Shown piece by piece: positions 28,258-39,528 of a DNA stretch of 64,000 nt; position 1 is the first letter of the stretch; every line of letters starts with the position of its first letter. A program made the position numbers and the translations under genes. The stretch is from Strigamia acuminata. Taxonomy: Eukaryota > Arthropoda > Chilopoda > Geophilomorpha > Linotaeniidae. The notes under the pieces are model-generated. The model was given only the letters and a program-made list of their open reading frames with translations. It ran no database searches and was not told where the DNA came from. The stretch is taken from positions 14,072,001-14,136,000 of the forward strand of contig OX442316.1 in assembly GCA_949358305.1 (NCBI GenBank). The letters are read 5' to 3'.

Positions 28258-28383
28258 GATCCACGATGTAGCTCCAATGATCCATGATGTAGCTCCAATG
28301 ATCCATGATGTAGCTCCAATGATCCATGATGTAGCTCCAATGATCCATGATGTAGCTCCAATGATCCATGATGTAGCTTCATT
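28258..28383. repeat. 21-bp tandem repeat, six copies
   Basis: Six nearly identical copies of GATCCATGATGTAGCTCCAA plus T, with one base changed in the first copy and two near the end of the last. Confidence 0.92.
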
Positions 28384-29370
28384 TCATTAGCATGCTGTCT
28401 GCAAAGAGAAAAAAATAAAACTAATCAACAAAAACTTTATTAATGATGAAAATATTTGACAAAAATAGTGACTAGCACTGAAAATGTTTTCATACTCCAA
28501 TCAACTATTACAATTTAATATTAAACAATTCTGCACTTTTTCGAATCAAGTATGGCTGTGCAGGATTCACCACAAAACAAGGAGCATCTCAAATCATTCG
28601 TTGCAAGTAGTTTTACTATAATAAATTTGTTCAATCAAAATTTTTATTTATTATAAGTGAAATGATGTCTATTCCCAGACTTGCAATAGTGAAATTACTT
28701 GTGATGATTGTGAATGTCAAAATTAATAAAAGCATTGTAAAACAGAAACTCTGTGAGTTGAATCAGTCCACTACTTACAAGTTAATGAATCCGTTTGATT
28801 TTACAGTAAAAAAAAAAATTAAGAGATATTGCTAAAATTTAAAAACTGTGATAATACGTTACTGTTTTGAGATTTTTGAAAAAAAGTATTTTTGTTTTGT
28901 TCAATTTTTTATCCAAAAAACATTTATACTGGCATAAATTGACACACTTGTAAATAGCTCTAGGTGCAGTAAATATCTTGAATATTTTTGCAGGGTTTAG
29001 CAAATACGTGGTTTTCTAGCTACAGGCTGCACAAAAATGAGAATTTTTTTTAACCTTTTTATTATCTAGAAAACCACACATTTTCAAAACCCTTCTAAAA
29101 CATTAAAGATTACTGAACCTAGAACAGTTTAAAAGCGCGTCAACTTATGCAGTAGCAATGTTTATTGCATAAAAAACGAGCAATAAATAAAAGACACTTT
29201 TTAAAAATAGATTATGCTCATATTAAAATATGAGCACAATGTATACGTAATCTTGCTGTACTGGATATATACGAACCAAACTCCTAAAATCTTAACACAA
29301 TAACGTGTTTTTTAAAATTTTAATTTATGTGTATATATTTTAATACTTTTACTGTAAAATCAAACTGATT
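28384..29370. repeat. gene-free region with inverted copy of a dispersed repeat
   Basis: The segment about 28600-28800 is a reverse-complement relative of the dispersed repeat at 18170-18720 and 30200-30720 (shares TTACTTGTGATGAT and AGCATTGTAAAACAGAAAC). No gene seen. Confidence 0.5.
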
Positions 29371-29378
29371 CATTAGAC

Positions 29379-29612
29379 CAGGGGTCGGCAAGTAATTTTA
29401 AGTGGGGTCCAGAAAAATTAAAAATTTTTATCAAGGTCCAGAAAAAGACAACAAAATAAAACACAAAAAACACCAAAAAAAACTCAAAAAACCCAAAAAA
29501 CACCAAAAATCACCAAAAAAATATATATAAAATAATAAAAAATATCTGGCGGTCCAAGTTTCGACCGTCCGCGGTCCGTATCCGAACCGCGGTCCGCCGT
29601 TGCCGACCGCTG
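29379..29612. mobile_element. hAT-like nonautonomous element (234 bp)
   Basis: The ends are inverted repeats beginning CAGGGGTCGGCAA and, on the complement of the right end, CAGCGGTCGGCAA. The flanks are 8-bp near-duplicates, CATTAGAC (29371-29378) and CATTAGGC (29613-29620). The related sequence near 18250 reads through without an insertion (GCATTAAGCAATG). CAG..CTG ends with 8-bp duplications fit hAT. The inside is A-rich and noncoding. Confidence 0.82.
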
Positions 29613-30469
29613 CATTAGGCAGTGGATTGATTCAACTCATTGAATTTCTGTTTTACAAAGCTTTTATTAATTTTGACATTCACCGTCATCACAAGTAATT
29701 TCAAGTGTGTGGGAGCGGGAATAAGAATTTGGCCTAAAAATAGAAAATCGAGATAATTACTGTAGATGTTTTTTAACTCTATCCTTTTGTTTGATATACG
29801 CTTCCAGCCAGCTAATTGGTTTGCATACGGTGTTTTTTTGTTCCATTTGCCTTGGTTCACATATTTACAACTTTTCCCTGGCGTAAATTAATTCCTTATG
29901 TCATATTTTCGTTATATCTAGAATGCAATGTGAATGCGGTAGCCACGACGTGTCCAAAATTTTTTTCTTCATTATTTCCTAATGAATATAGCATTAAGCC
30001 AGATAGGTGAAATAAATGTCTTTTTAAATTTTAAAATTTTATTTTAATATTTAATTTGAGACGGAATGTTTGGCAAATGCATTTGCACTTTAGGCTTAAC
30101 TGCCGTGTTTGAATTCAGCCAGTTTTCACATCACTTTCATTAAACATTGAAAATGCCGCTATTCATTAAAACATACCCTAAAATATACCCTTTTAATATT
30201 TTTACTGACAAGTGAGTTTCTGTTTTCCAATGCTTTTATTAATTTTGACACTCACCATCATCTCAAGTAATTCCACTACTGCAAGTCTGCGGGAATAAAC
30301 ATCAGTTCACTTATTGTAAAGAATTTGGTCTGAAAAAAGAGTGAATCGAGAATTAGATATTTTTAACTTTACCCGCTAGATTGAAAATACGAAATAATTT
30401 GGTACATTTCCTGCTAATTGGGGGCTTTACATACGGTAAATTCCGAATGTGATATTTTCATTTATCTAT
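29613..30469. repeat. dispersed repeat copies
   Basis: Two successive diverged copies of the repeat described at 18170-18720, the second from about 30200. No gene seen. Confidence 0.5.
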
Positions 30470-30612
30470 ACTCTTTCCACACTCAAGGTTGACCCTGGAA
30501 GCTGGGCTCCCATTGGCCTACTTAGAACTGCAATCCAACTATATTGCATTGCATTTCTAAGTAGGCCAATGGGAGCCCAGCTTCCAGGGTCAACCTTGAG
30601 TGTGGAAAGAGT
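30470..30612. mobile_element. perfect 58-bp inverted repeat (foldback MITE)
   Basis: The arms 30470-30527 and 30555-30612 are exact reverse complements over 58 bp, with a 27-base spacer. They begin ACTCTTTCCACACTC. Paralogous sequences at about 18535 and 29920 read TATCTAGAATGCA with no insertion, so this is a TA-targeted insertion. Lack of any mismatch between the arms implies a young insertion or ongoing arm correction. Confidence 0.88.
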
Positions 30613-31845
30613 TTTTTTTTATAGAATGCAATGTAAATATCCATTACGTGCCCACAATTTTTTTCTTTAAAAATTCCTAATGAATCTAGTCTAACATTAA
30701 GCCAGAAAGGTAAAATAGGTTTATTTTTTACATTTTAACATTTAATGAGCATGTCGTGATTCATATTTAATTGAGACGGAATTTATGCCAAATGTATTTT
30801 CACTTTAGCCCTAACTGCCATCTTTTCACAAAACTTTTATTAAAAATTAAAAATACCGCGGTTCATTAAATCATACTCTAATAAAATATTATTAAATTAT
30901 AAAAAATTTACTTACTAATATGTATTTCGAACATCAGGAAGCTTCATTACCTATAGTTGGATGAGGTGGATGGCTGAGCATTAAATTGCTACAAATGTTG
31001 TTGAGATTTGTTTTCAATGCGGTCTGCTCGCTAAAAAAAAAAAAAAATACCTGAATTGCTTAACTTATTCACCCGTAAATAATCAATTTTGAAACATCCA
31101 TAATCTTAAGTACAGTTCAAAATAAGCAAATTGAATCTCCCACCTCGAAATGATTGGATGGCTGCGGCTGCACCGTTCTTCTTCCCACAATGCAATCTGA
31201 TTTTTACTTTCCGTCGTACTTCTGGTAGCTGTGATTGGCCCAGAACCGAGCCATTTACTGCGCATGTGCGGTGACGATATTTTTCTTGATATTTATCTTG
31301 ATATTTATCTTGCTATTATTACACAAATATAACGATGAAGCCCAAGCCCAACTACCAATTATTTTATTTCAGCCATTTTTAACAGCGTATGTCTTAAAAA
31401 TTAAAAATACTGCTGATTCAATCTTTCATAAAATATTGTTACATTTGAAAAATGTACTTACCAATGTATATTTTGAAGAAAATTCATTTCCCATCTGGAT
31501 GTGGTGTAACTGTTGAGTTGACTGAGGACTAAATTGCTGATAATGGCGCCTGCTTTCTGTTCCAAATAAGAATAAAAATAAAAATATTCACCTGTAAATA
31601 TCAGTTTTGGAAAATTTATTAGAGTATAAATACTTCAAAATGAGTAAATTGTATTTCCCACCTCGAAATTATTGGATGGCTGAAGATTAATTCCAAATGT
31701 ACCGACCAATGGTTGCTGCTATCGTTGCCCTCACGTCAGCTCACGTCGCAATCTTCTTCTTCCCACAATCCAATCTGATTCTTACTTCCGGTAGAAAGAA
31801 TAAATTTGTACTCGTACTTTACACGTGAATAATGGAATAATTCAA
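30613..31845. repeat. gene-free region with local repeats
   Basis: Contains paired segments (about 31130-31210 and 31660-31795) sharing CCCACCTCGAAAT, then ATTGGATGGCTG, then TTCTTCTTCCCACAAT. No gene recognised. Ends at the right boundary of the material between the two duplicated ZAK-X blocks. Confidence 0.5.
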
Positions 31846-33368
31846 ACGAGGTATCGGCATTTATTGTAATTATTGAGTCATTTAGCATTGCTAACTCGCA
31901 TAGTTTGTAGAGATTAGTCATTCCTAGCACGTGTTCAGCTCCGTTGGGCAATTTGATGAAAATATCGTGGCAAAAGGAACCTCGGAAACGACCGTCGTTC
32001 GTGTGCATAATAGAACAATTACAGGCTTTTCAAAGAGACGGTAAACACTCATTATTTTAATTCAATTAATTAGTCAATTAATTTGTGTTGATTAATTTTT
32101 TTTTTTTTAGATACTAAAGAAGCGTCTTATCTTAAAGAAAGAAGTTTATGAAAGTAGGTTATGGAATTGCGCTTTATATCGATTTATTTTGTTTTAATTT
32201 AATTTTGTTGCAGATTTGAAATTGAAGAAACTTTTGGTCGTATTCAAAACATGGAACGGGATTTGGATATTCGGCAGAAAGAGTTACAAGAATGGGAACG
32301 TCGTTTGGAAGAAAAGGAACAAAGTCTAGAACGTCAGCAGTATTTACAGAAGTTGAATTCTCACGATGTTAATATGTGGACGGAGGACGATGTTGTGAGT
32401 TTAAACTTTTCTCTCTAATTTTTCTTCATTTAACAACGATTTATTTCTCTTAATTTTATAGAATTTTTGGTTCCAACAAGTGGTCACGCAAGGTAAACAT
32501 AAAAAAAAATTAATCATCGCTTTAATTTATAAAAATTATAATTAAACTATCAAAAAAATAATATATTTTTCAGAGCACAAGAAGGATTTAGCGCGCTACG
32601 TTCCATTGGTTCCCGAAACGCAACATCTCAGGACGAAGTTTACTTCGATTGAATCAGGACGATTTTCGCCAAATGGGCATCATTTCGATCGGCCATATTA
32701 AAGCGCTCAATGTAATCCATCAATAAAATCTCAAATTTCTCCAATTTCAATAAATCAAAAATTTATTTTCAGGATGAAATCGAGCAGTTAAATGTACAGT
32801 ACATAATGCCCGAATGTTGGATTTTCCACCTTTAGAAAACGTAACACGATACGAATTATTCGTTTAACATTAAATCACTTCAATTATTTTTCAATTTTCA
32901 GACGATAATCGAACCTCTACACGGCACTGTCCACATTAGACGAGGCGCTCACGAATCGGTACTTCAAAATCACTTAAAATAAACAATTTGTTTGATCAAA
33001 AATCAATTTTAGTTGCATAAATGGAAAATGTACGCCGAAGTGGACGAAAACGACAACCCCGCAGCCATAGGGTGCATCAAAAAAGTGGCATTTCGATTCC
33101 AAGAAAAGAAACCGAACAAATTATCCAACAAGCTCCATTTGTTATGGAGCGATGGTACACGGGCATTCGCGACGACACCATCGTAGATTGCACCGTTTTC
33201 TACCAGGTATAAACACAATCAAACACCAAAACCATCAAATTTAACTAAGAACTTAACTCTCAATTCATTCGTTCTTGAAAAAACCAAAGCATTCTCGATA
33301 CCGACACAAAATCCGACTCGATAACTGCAAAGTGCCTCAACGAGAAGTCACCTTGCTTCTCAAACCAA
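31846..33368 (+). pseudogene. ZAK 3'-half pseudogene
   Basis: A copy of ZAK from the last bases of exon 5 (ACGAG, equivalent to 12634) into exon 14, introns included. It has no kinase N-lobe and no final exon. Lesions against the intact gene include an extra base in the SAM exon near 32608, a 5-bp insertion in the exon near 32797, a loss of about 48 bp in the exon near 32925, and a 5-bp insertion near 33106. Identity stops at 33368 and resumes at about 33390 with sequence from beyond the ZAK stop, so about 1.1 kb holding the last exon is deleted. It cannot encode a kinase. Confidence 0.9.
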
Positions 33369-33494
33369 TTGAATTTTGAATTTTGAATTTTCTTAAATTT
33401 TTTTTTTATGATTGGTTTTATTAGCTTGTTGTGAATGAATATTGCAGTTAAAATAATTTTTTTTGTTAATATTTTTCTGTTTAAGTTTCATATA

Positions 33495-33671
33495 CAGTGA
33501 ATTCCTTCTAGACGGATCCCTTTTAATGTCTGGTAGTACAAAAAACTCTTTTTAGTCCAGGCACCGGACACTGGCCCACGATTCGAAGCCCATAATTGAC
33601 CGGAGAAACCGAAATATTCCTTGTCACTCTTTGGTGCAGTCTCCAATGGCCGGTCTAGAGAGAGTTCACTG
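33495..33671. mobile_element. pogo-like MITE, copy 2
   Basis: 177 bp, flanked by TA, same ends as the element at 15417. It differs by a short internal deletion near the left end and scattered substitutions. It was carried along in the ZAK-X duplication. Confidence 0.8.
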
Positions 33672-33956
33672 TAATTGATTTGCACAGGTTGTAAAGAAAT
33701 TATGTTTTTGAGCGGTGAGGAGATAGTAATTACAGATGTTTTTAATGAACCGTTAATATTAATGATAATGTACACGTTTTAAAATTGCATGGTAATGATG
33801 TAGAGGATGTTTGTTAATTATTAGTCCCCGTTTATTGTTACTATAAAGTTGAAATTTGTGTACAATAAGAGCTCACATGCAAAGGAATTGTTTTTTACAA
33901 ATAAAATCAAAATAAATGAAAGCCAGCAGCTGTTTGGAACTTTAATTCCAGTCGTA

Positions 33957-34677
33957 ATGGCTGGATTATCAACGTTTGATATGTGCTGGGCATTCACTTC
34001 TAATCTAGAAGGAGTGAAAACCCTATTTTTCAATCTCGGTTTAGTGGACGACAAAAAGGAGAAGGAAATGCAATTGAAGATCGTTGATAATCCAACGATT
34101 CCAGCCAAACACGAAGCGATTCCAACACCTAGGATTCGGAATGTTGTCAATGTTTCTCGCACACTCCCGGCGTACGGTAGTAAGAGAGTAGAGGAACTCG
34201 CACTCGTTAGACGGACAAGTAGATTACCGTTCAGAAGAAACTGTTTCAGAAAGGAGAAACCCAAAAAGGAAAACGCCGGCAAAAGCAAAACGTTGCCGAG
34301 AAATTTAGGCGCCGAAGCAAAGGTTTTTTTTTTTTTAAATTTTTTAAATTTTTGTTTTCTTTTGAGAAAATTGTTTTATTTAGTTTAATTAATTATTATT
34401 TTTATTTTTATTTTAGAAAATTTTTAGTGTGCCTAAAAGTATTCTTAAAAAACCGTCTACATCCGGGGATCACGCCTTTGCGGCGGAACCTAGTTGGAGC
34501 GTCGTGGAGAAAAGCGAGAAGACGACGGAAGAGGAAAGTAACAGAAATGCAAATGCCGAAGGAGTTGCAATTTCAATGCCTAACAAAATGGTTTTTTTGA
34601 GAATTGACGATCTTCATATTTTTCGGTCGGGCGAAACCAGGGAGTTGGTTTCTAATCCTAGCAATATTAGTTTGTGA
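33957..34677 (+). CDS. gene X, unknown protein of 208 aa
   Basis: Two exons join in phase: 33957-34322 and 34417-34677, with stop TGA. The ATG at 33957 follows an acceptor-like CCAG by a few bases, so a 5' noncoding exon is likely. The intron is 94 bp with a weak donor GTTTTT. The product starts MAGLSTFDMCWAF, has an acidic-basic middle (DDKKEKE), a long basic stretch and a second half with PKSILKKPSTSG. I recognise no domain and see no signal peptide or membrane segment. The first half is also present as the truncated copy at 15885. It sits tail-to-tail with parcas. An alternative start is possible because the frame is open upstream to about 33849 without ATG. Confidence 0.55.
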
Positions 34678-35030
34678 TTGTTTTTCCTTTTTGTTAAAAT
34701 TTCTGTTTTATATATTCCCTGTATATCTTATTTTCCTTTAGTTGAATGGCTTTTAAACAATTTTTCGAGTTATTCCAACTGAAAATTTATTAAAATATTG
34801 CTGGCACAAACATCTCACATTTATTTCAAATTTCAAACCCAATTTTTTTATATTTTTTATCACAAATTAAAAAAATAATTAATTTACAGGTGAAATACTT
34901 AAAAAATAAAAACAATTATTACTCGTACATTAATGTAATGTAGTGGAATGAGAATTCACGTCTTTTTAAGCCGGCAGTGACTCGTTTAAAATAAAATACT
35001 CGTATAATAAATTACTGCAATTTAAAATCC
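34678..35030. other. convergent intergenic spacer
   Basis: AT-rich 3' ends of gene X (plus) and parcas (minus). No further feature seen. Confidence 0.5.
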
Positions 35031-36213
35031 TTAACCAATCCATCCACGTGATCTGCCAAATAAAATAAAATAAATTATAAAAAGTCAACATTCGCACCTG
35101 GAATTTCCCGATATACCCATCATTTCCTGCGACAAAGTTTCTTTTTCCGCTCCCACACCCGGTTCCCTGGGATGCCGAACCAATCGGCAACTATGAATTT
35201 CCTCAGAAATTATTTCAAGATTCCTCAAAGACTCGGCGTAATTTCTTTTAGCCTCATTTATTGTCTTCTGCAACTGTTCGATCCGTTGCTTCAAATGCTC
35301 CAACTCCTTTAAATAAGTTCCTTTCAATGCAAAATAAGGCCTAAAAATAACAAATAAGTAAATAAATAAATAAAATATAATTAATTTAAAATGTAAATAT
35401 AATAAATGTAATAATTTACGCCGTTTTTGAAATAATCCCTTTAAATTCCTTCTCCATTTGATGAATTTTCAGCGTTTCGCGGACAAATTCGGCCGCTTTT
35501 CGCTCATGTTCCTTCTCGCACAACGTTTTCTTCCTCTCCGTTTCGCTAACCTGAAATAAAGCGATGAAAATGTGGTGAAGTGACTGCATAGATTCGATAT
35601 AACTAGGAAGTCTAACTTCAATCACGATGCGGTTGAGCATTTCCTGTAATGCAGAATTGAACTCGAGCTCCTTTTGTTTATTCAGGAAACGCTTTTCAGC
35701 CGTGGTGTATGCTTCCTTGGCTGATTCGTGAGCAGTGACTGACCGCTGGAACTTAACAGCTGCTTTTTGTGTTTCGATTTGCGCAAATTTCGCTGATTCT
35801 CTGGCGACATAATACGGTCTCGCCTTTTCAATACATGATTTGCTGATTTGTTTGTTTAGCCTTTTTAGTTTGTGCGAGTACAGAGTGAACGTCGTGTGGA
35901 ACAATGAGTTTGCATCCTGGAAAAGAAGAAGAATTTTGGATTAAATTATATCAATGTATTTAATTTAAGTAAAAAATTCAAAAATACTTCGAATTGTTTT
36001 TCAAGTTTGTTGATTTCATCCGCACATGTGTTTAATTTTTCGAGTTCAATCTGAAAAAAAAAATAACGGAATCAATCACAAAATTATAATAATTTTTATA
36101 TGTTTAGATGACAATTTTATATTTTTTATTTTGTTTATTTATTTATTTTTGTTTAATTACGATACCTGAATCCGAGGATCCAATGTTTCGTCTTCGTCTA
36201 TCGGTTCAGACAT
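35031..36213 (-). CDS. pcs: parcas / SH3BP5-family coiled-coil protein (Rab11 GEF family)
   Basis: 268 aa from six exons: 36213-36166, 36050-35988, 35916-35617, 35550-35420, 35340-35098 and 35052-35031, total 807 bp. The N-terminus reads DPRIQ then ELEKLN, the central part LQEMLNR, and the later part PYFALKGTYLKELE and LRNLEIISEEIH, all hallmarks of SH3BP5, SH3BP5L and Drosophila parcas. The family forms a long two-stranded coiled coil and acts as a guanine-exchange factor for Rab11. The conserved domain is complete. The long disordered tail of vertebrate SH3BP5 is missing; the last exon is only seven codons. The 66-bp intron 35616-35551 has no stop and keeps frame, but its translation would insert 22 residues absent from the family, so it is treated as an intron. 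The start ATG is followed by an acidic stretch as in relatives. Confidence 0.9.
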
Positions 36214-36714
36214 TAATAAATATTTGTAAAATATGTATATATTAAGCTGCCAGTCCTTAAACCGACTATTGTCCAATTCATAGTAAAATATAAGGCAGAT
36301 CGGGGCAAATTAAATGATCGCAACACCGAGCGAGATGTCCTGTTTGATTTTACCTTGCTTTTAACCACCTTCACCGCAAGAGCGCATTACAGTAGTTGTT
36401 TTCCCGGGAACCTTTGCAAAGAAGGCATCATAGAGTCACGTGACCCAGTGTTTTCCGCGTGAAACTGTGAAATAATCAAGTGGTCGTTGTGAGTAAAACG
36501 AAAAACATTCATATTTTTATTAACACTTTTCATAGAAACATTATACGTGATTTTTGAATTTATTTTTTCAGGTATCTTGCGAGTGGCAGCAGAGCGCAGA
36601 AACAATTCCCCATTTCACGATTCTACGACGAATTTGGTGCCTGGGACGCAAATCGTAAGTAGCGCCCTTCTTCTTTATTTTGCAAGGTTTAGTTTGATTG
36701 TAGCGTGTGGAATT
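36214..36714 (+). other. parcas upstream region with exon-like segments
   Basis: Divergent from parcas there are splice-like signals on the plus strand: a donor GTGAGT at 36490, an acceptor TTTTTTCAG ending at 36571, and a donor GTAAGT after 36654. The segment 36572-36654 is therefore exon-like. No ATG-initiated frame runs through it, so it may be noncoding or a 5'UTR. A palindromic E-box, GTCACGTGAC, lies near 36436. Confidence 0.3.
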
Positions 36715-39528
36715 TCAGTCGTGGGGCACACTTTTAAGATGAATCGATTTTGCTCGTTTCTGAGCTAGGTTTGAGTTTCCAGCGAACGAAGAGTTCAGAT
36801 AAATTGTTTCTCTTTTGGTTGGCGGGACACGAGTGTTTATTGTTCTGGGCATGGCTGCACGTAGTTTTGTCCAGAAGTACGGTTTCTTGGCTTCGACGTA
36901 TGTCGTCAATGTTATAAATGATCTGAATTCCTGATCGATTTTGGATAGATCTGGAACCTCGTTTGGCACAACTACGATCACTCGACTCACTTTATCTTTG
37001 AGTCCCTGTTGGTAGGCAAAGTCGAACTCCAAACGACTCCATTGGCTGTTTAAATAATGGTCTGTCAACACAATGATGGTCCGCCTGCTACTTTGAACCG
37101 ATCGGACTATTTGGTCGCTTATGAATTCGCCCGGGCACCAGTCTCTGTTGTGTAGACACAGTTTGTACGACGGAACGCCCGTTTCCAGATCCGGGACGAG
37201 GAAGTCCACGATCCATTGTTCGTCCTCATTACTGTACGAAACGAATGCGTCGTACACTTTGTCGGCATCGACGTCTTCTTCGGACACAAACTTCAAACAA
37301 ATTCCTTTGGAGAACATGTAGTACAAAATTTCTGATTTGTACTTGTTGAAGAGTATGACAATCACACTTAGTAAAATTACAAGTATTATAACGGGTAATA
37401 AGATGAATAACAAACTTAAACTACTACAGATTTGATCAATGTCAGTAAAATTGTACACAACATTATTTCTTAGACAAGACAACGTATTTTTATCCTCAAA
37501 AGGGTGAGATTTGAGCACGCGTTTACTCATTTCACAGTCGCATTCCCAAGGGTTATTAGATAGCTTGATTCGTCTCAAGTACAACAAACTCGCAACTTTA
37601 TCATCGAATTCGCTAAGGGAGTTGTCGTTTAAGTAAATGGTGAACAAGTTTAGAGACGTAGGCATGTTTTGTAGCGATTCTAACTGGTTATACGAGAGGT
37701 CTAACATTGTTATTTGCGACCAAATTGGATCATCTTTATGTGGTAGCGATGAGATTTTATTTTGGGTTAAATTTAAATGAACGGCAACTGATGAGCCGTA
37801 CGAATGTATTTTGGGAAAATTAGTCAAGTTGGAGTTATTGCATTTAATCGACACGTAGGGAAGGTTATCGAGATCATCAATACTACAGTGACAATTAGCT
37901 GGACAGTTTTTGGGATAATCACACAATAAATTATTATCTATTCTATTCAGAGATACACCGTTCATTTCGGGTGGGGATGAACAGAAATAGTTTTGTGTAT
38001 CAAAACGGAATTTTGCATTCGGATTGCGCAGATAATTGACGAATTTGTTTAATTTGCAATCACACACGAATGGATTGTGAGACAAATCAAAATTGACTAA
38101 TTTGGTCTTGTGTTGGTATGTAATTTCAAAAAGGGTTAAATTGACGTGATTAATTTGATTGTGACTCAAAATAACTTGGAAAACGTTTAGAAATGTTTTC
38201 AGATGAGTTTGTTCTAATTTTTTAATCTTATTAAATGAAATGTCAATGCTATTGGTTACGCCATCAAACATGCCGTATTGAATTTCATCTATACAACAAT
38301 TAGCACATTTATAGTTTTTTATGTATTCGAAAGGTTGTGGATCATAATCAACGAGATACATTTCGGGACAATTATTTGACATGTCCAGTGTGTCGGCGAT
38401 CTGAATGTATTTGGTAGGGGGTAGCCTTATTATTCTAAATTTATTATTTCTTAGATCATAATTAATGGCGGAATCATGATGTGTGACTCTTTGACTATAT
38501 CCACTTATCGAATTATTGGCTAATGTAAGCTCTTTCAAATTTTTACAACTTGACAGTTCTTGAAAATCAACGACAGTAATGACATTCGAATCGAGTCGTA
38601 GCACTTCCAGGCTCTCTGAGGACGCGACATTTAAATCTATTTGTTTAATTCTGTTGTGGCTGAAATTTATTTCCACAATTGTTCTGGAATTACGAAAAAA
38701 ATGTTTGTATATCTCTACGATTTTATTATTGCTCAAGTGAATTTTTTTTAAAAATTTGTTTTTAGACAACAATTTGTTGGGTATTGACGAGATAGAGTTG
38801 TGAGACAAATCTAATTCTTCTAAAAATTGCAAATCAAATAATAAATCTTCAGGTAATGAACTCAAATAATTATGCGATAAGTTGAGTTGCTTAATGCTTA
38901 ATGTTGGGATGAAATCATTTTTTGACACGTTCCCGATAATGTTGTTACTCAGGTCGTACTTATGGAGGGAAACGATGCCAGTTATGTCTTTGGGTATTTG
39001 AGTCAATTTATTAAAACTGAAATCTAATTCTCTCAAAAATAGGTGTTTTGTCATGTCGCTTGCAGTTATATACTCTAAGCAGTTGTTGGACATTTTTAGG
39101 AATGTTACAGATATGGTTTTAAAAAATAATATGTTTAAATTAATGTAATTATTTGTTTTTGAGGGATTGGTGCAAAAGTTAGATATCTCGATTGAATAGA
39201 TAGAGCGGGCCAAAACTATTGGGATAAACCACTCAAGAAATTCGAATGGCATTCCACCTTCGGGGCCATTTACAATTACTTTTGTAGAGCTGAGTTGGTC
39301 CGGTTTGACTTGTAAAGAAAATGAGTGAGGGGACCATTTGCTGCACACAATTAAGACCGTGTAAGGTTGGTTGCGAAGACATGTACACGATTTATCCAAT
39401 GAGTCACAAGAACCTTTTGGTTGACACGATATTAGACCAGAACAGTTGAACGAATGTACGGGAGTTGCTGACATCAGGGAAATCCAAATCCATAGTGCAG
39501 GAAAAATGTAATTGGTTGCACCAAACAT
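36715..39528 (-). CDS. Toll-like receptor A, intronless
   Basis: 937 aa type I receptor. A signal peptide covers about 1-26 (MFGATNYIF...), then a Cys-rich N-terminal cap and leucine-rich repeats to about 500. An LRR C-terminal cap (FVCDCKLNKF) is followed by an LRR N-terminal cap (CPANCHC, about 546) and a second short LRR block. A final cap (WECDCEMSK), a transmembrane segment (about 706-728) and a cytoplasmic TIR domain from 759 (YDAFVSYS) complete it. The TIR has LCLHNRDW and YFWTKLRA boxes. Two cysteine clusters with a CT-NT pair inside the ectodomain define the multiple-cysteine-cluster Toll type. The coding region is one exon; acceptor-like sites just upstream (near 39546 and 39600) imply a 5'UTR intron. 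It carries a longer C-terminal tail (AGNSNLAQKR...) than its neighbours. Its front half matches receptor C and its back half matches D. Likely role: pathogen sensing or Spatzle-like ligand signalling. Confidence 0.93.
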   Translation of the reverse strand: MFGATNYIFPALWIWISLMSATPVHSFNCSGLISCQPKGSCDSLDKSCTCLRNQPYTVLIVCSKWSPHSFSLQVKPDQLSSTKVIVNGPEGGMPFEFLEWFIPIVLARSIYSIEISNFCTNPSKTNNYINLNILFFKTISVTFLKMSNNCLEYITASDMTKHLFLRELDFSFNKLTQIPKDITGIVSLHKYDLSNNIIGNVSKNDFIPTLSIKQLNLSHNYLSSLPEDLLFDLQFLEELDLSHNSISSIPNKLLSKNKFLKKIHLSNNKIVEIYKHFFRNSRTIVEINFSHNRIKQIDLNVASSESLEVLRLDSNVITVVDFQELSSCKNLKELTLANNSISGYSQRVTHHDSAINYDLRNNKFRIIRLPPTKYIQIADTLDMSNNCPEMYLVDYDPQPFEYIKNYKCANCCIDEIQYGMFDGVTNSIDISFNKIKKLEQTHLKTFLNVFQVILSHNQINHVNLTLFEITYQHKTKLVNFDLSHNPFVCDCKLNKFVNYLRNPNAKFRFDTQNYFCSSPPEMNGVSLNRIDNNLLCDYPKNCPANCHCSIDDLDNLPYVSIKCNNSNLTNFPKIHSYGSSVAVHLNLTQNKISSLPHKDDPIWSQITMLDLSYNQLESLQNMPTSLNLFTIYLNDNSLSEFDDKVASLLYLRRIKLSNNPWECDCEMSKRVLKSHPFEDKNTLSCLRNNVVYNFTDIDQICSSLSLLFILLPVIILVILLSVIVILFNKYKSEILYYMFSKGICLKFVSEEDVDADKVYDAFVSYSNEDEQWIVDFLVPDLETGVPSYKLCLHNRDWCPGEFISDQIVRSVQSSRRTIIVLTDHYLNSQWSRLEFDFAYQQGLKDKVSRVIVVVPNEVPDLSKIDQEFRSFITLTTYVEAKKPYFWTKLRAAMPRTINTRVPPTKRETIYLNSSFAGNSNLAQKRAKSIHLKSVPHD

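Noticed and set aside
16490-28383. CRISPR-like arrays
   Set aside because: The tandem repeats have no unique spacers and the context is eukaryotic.
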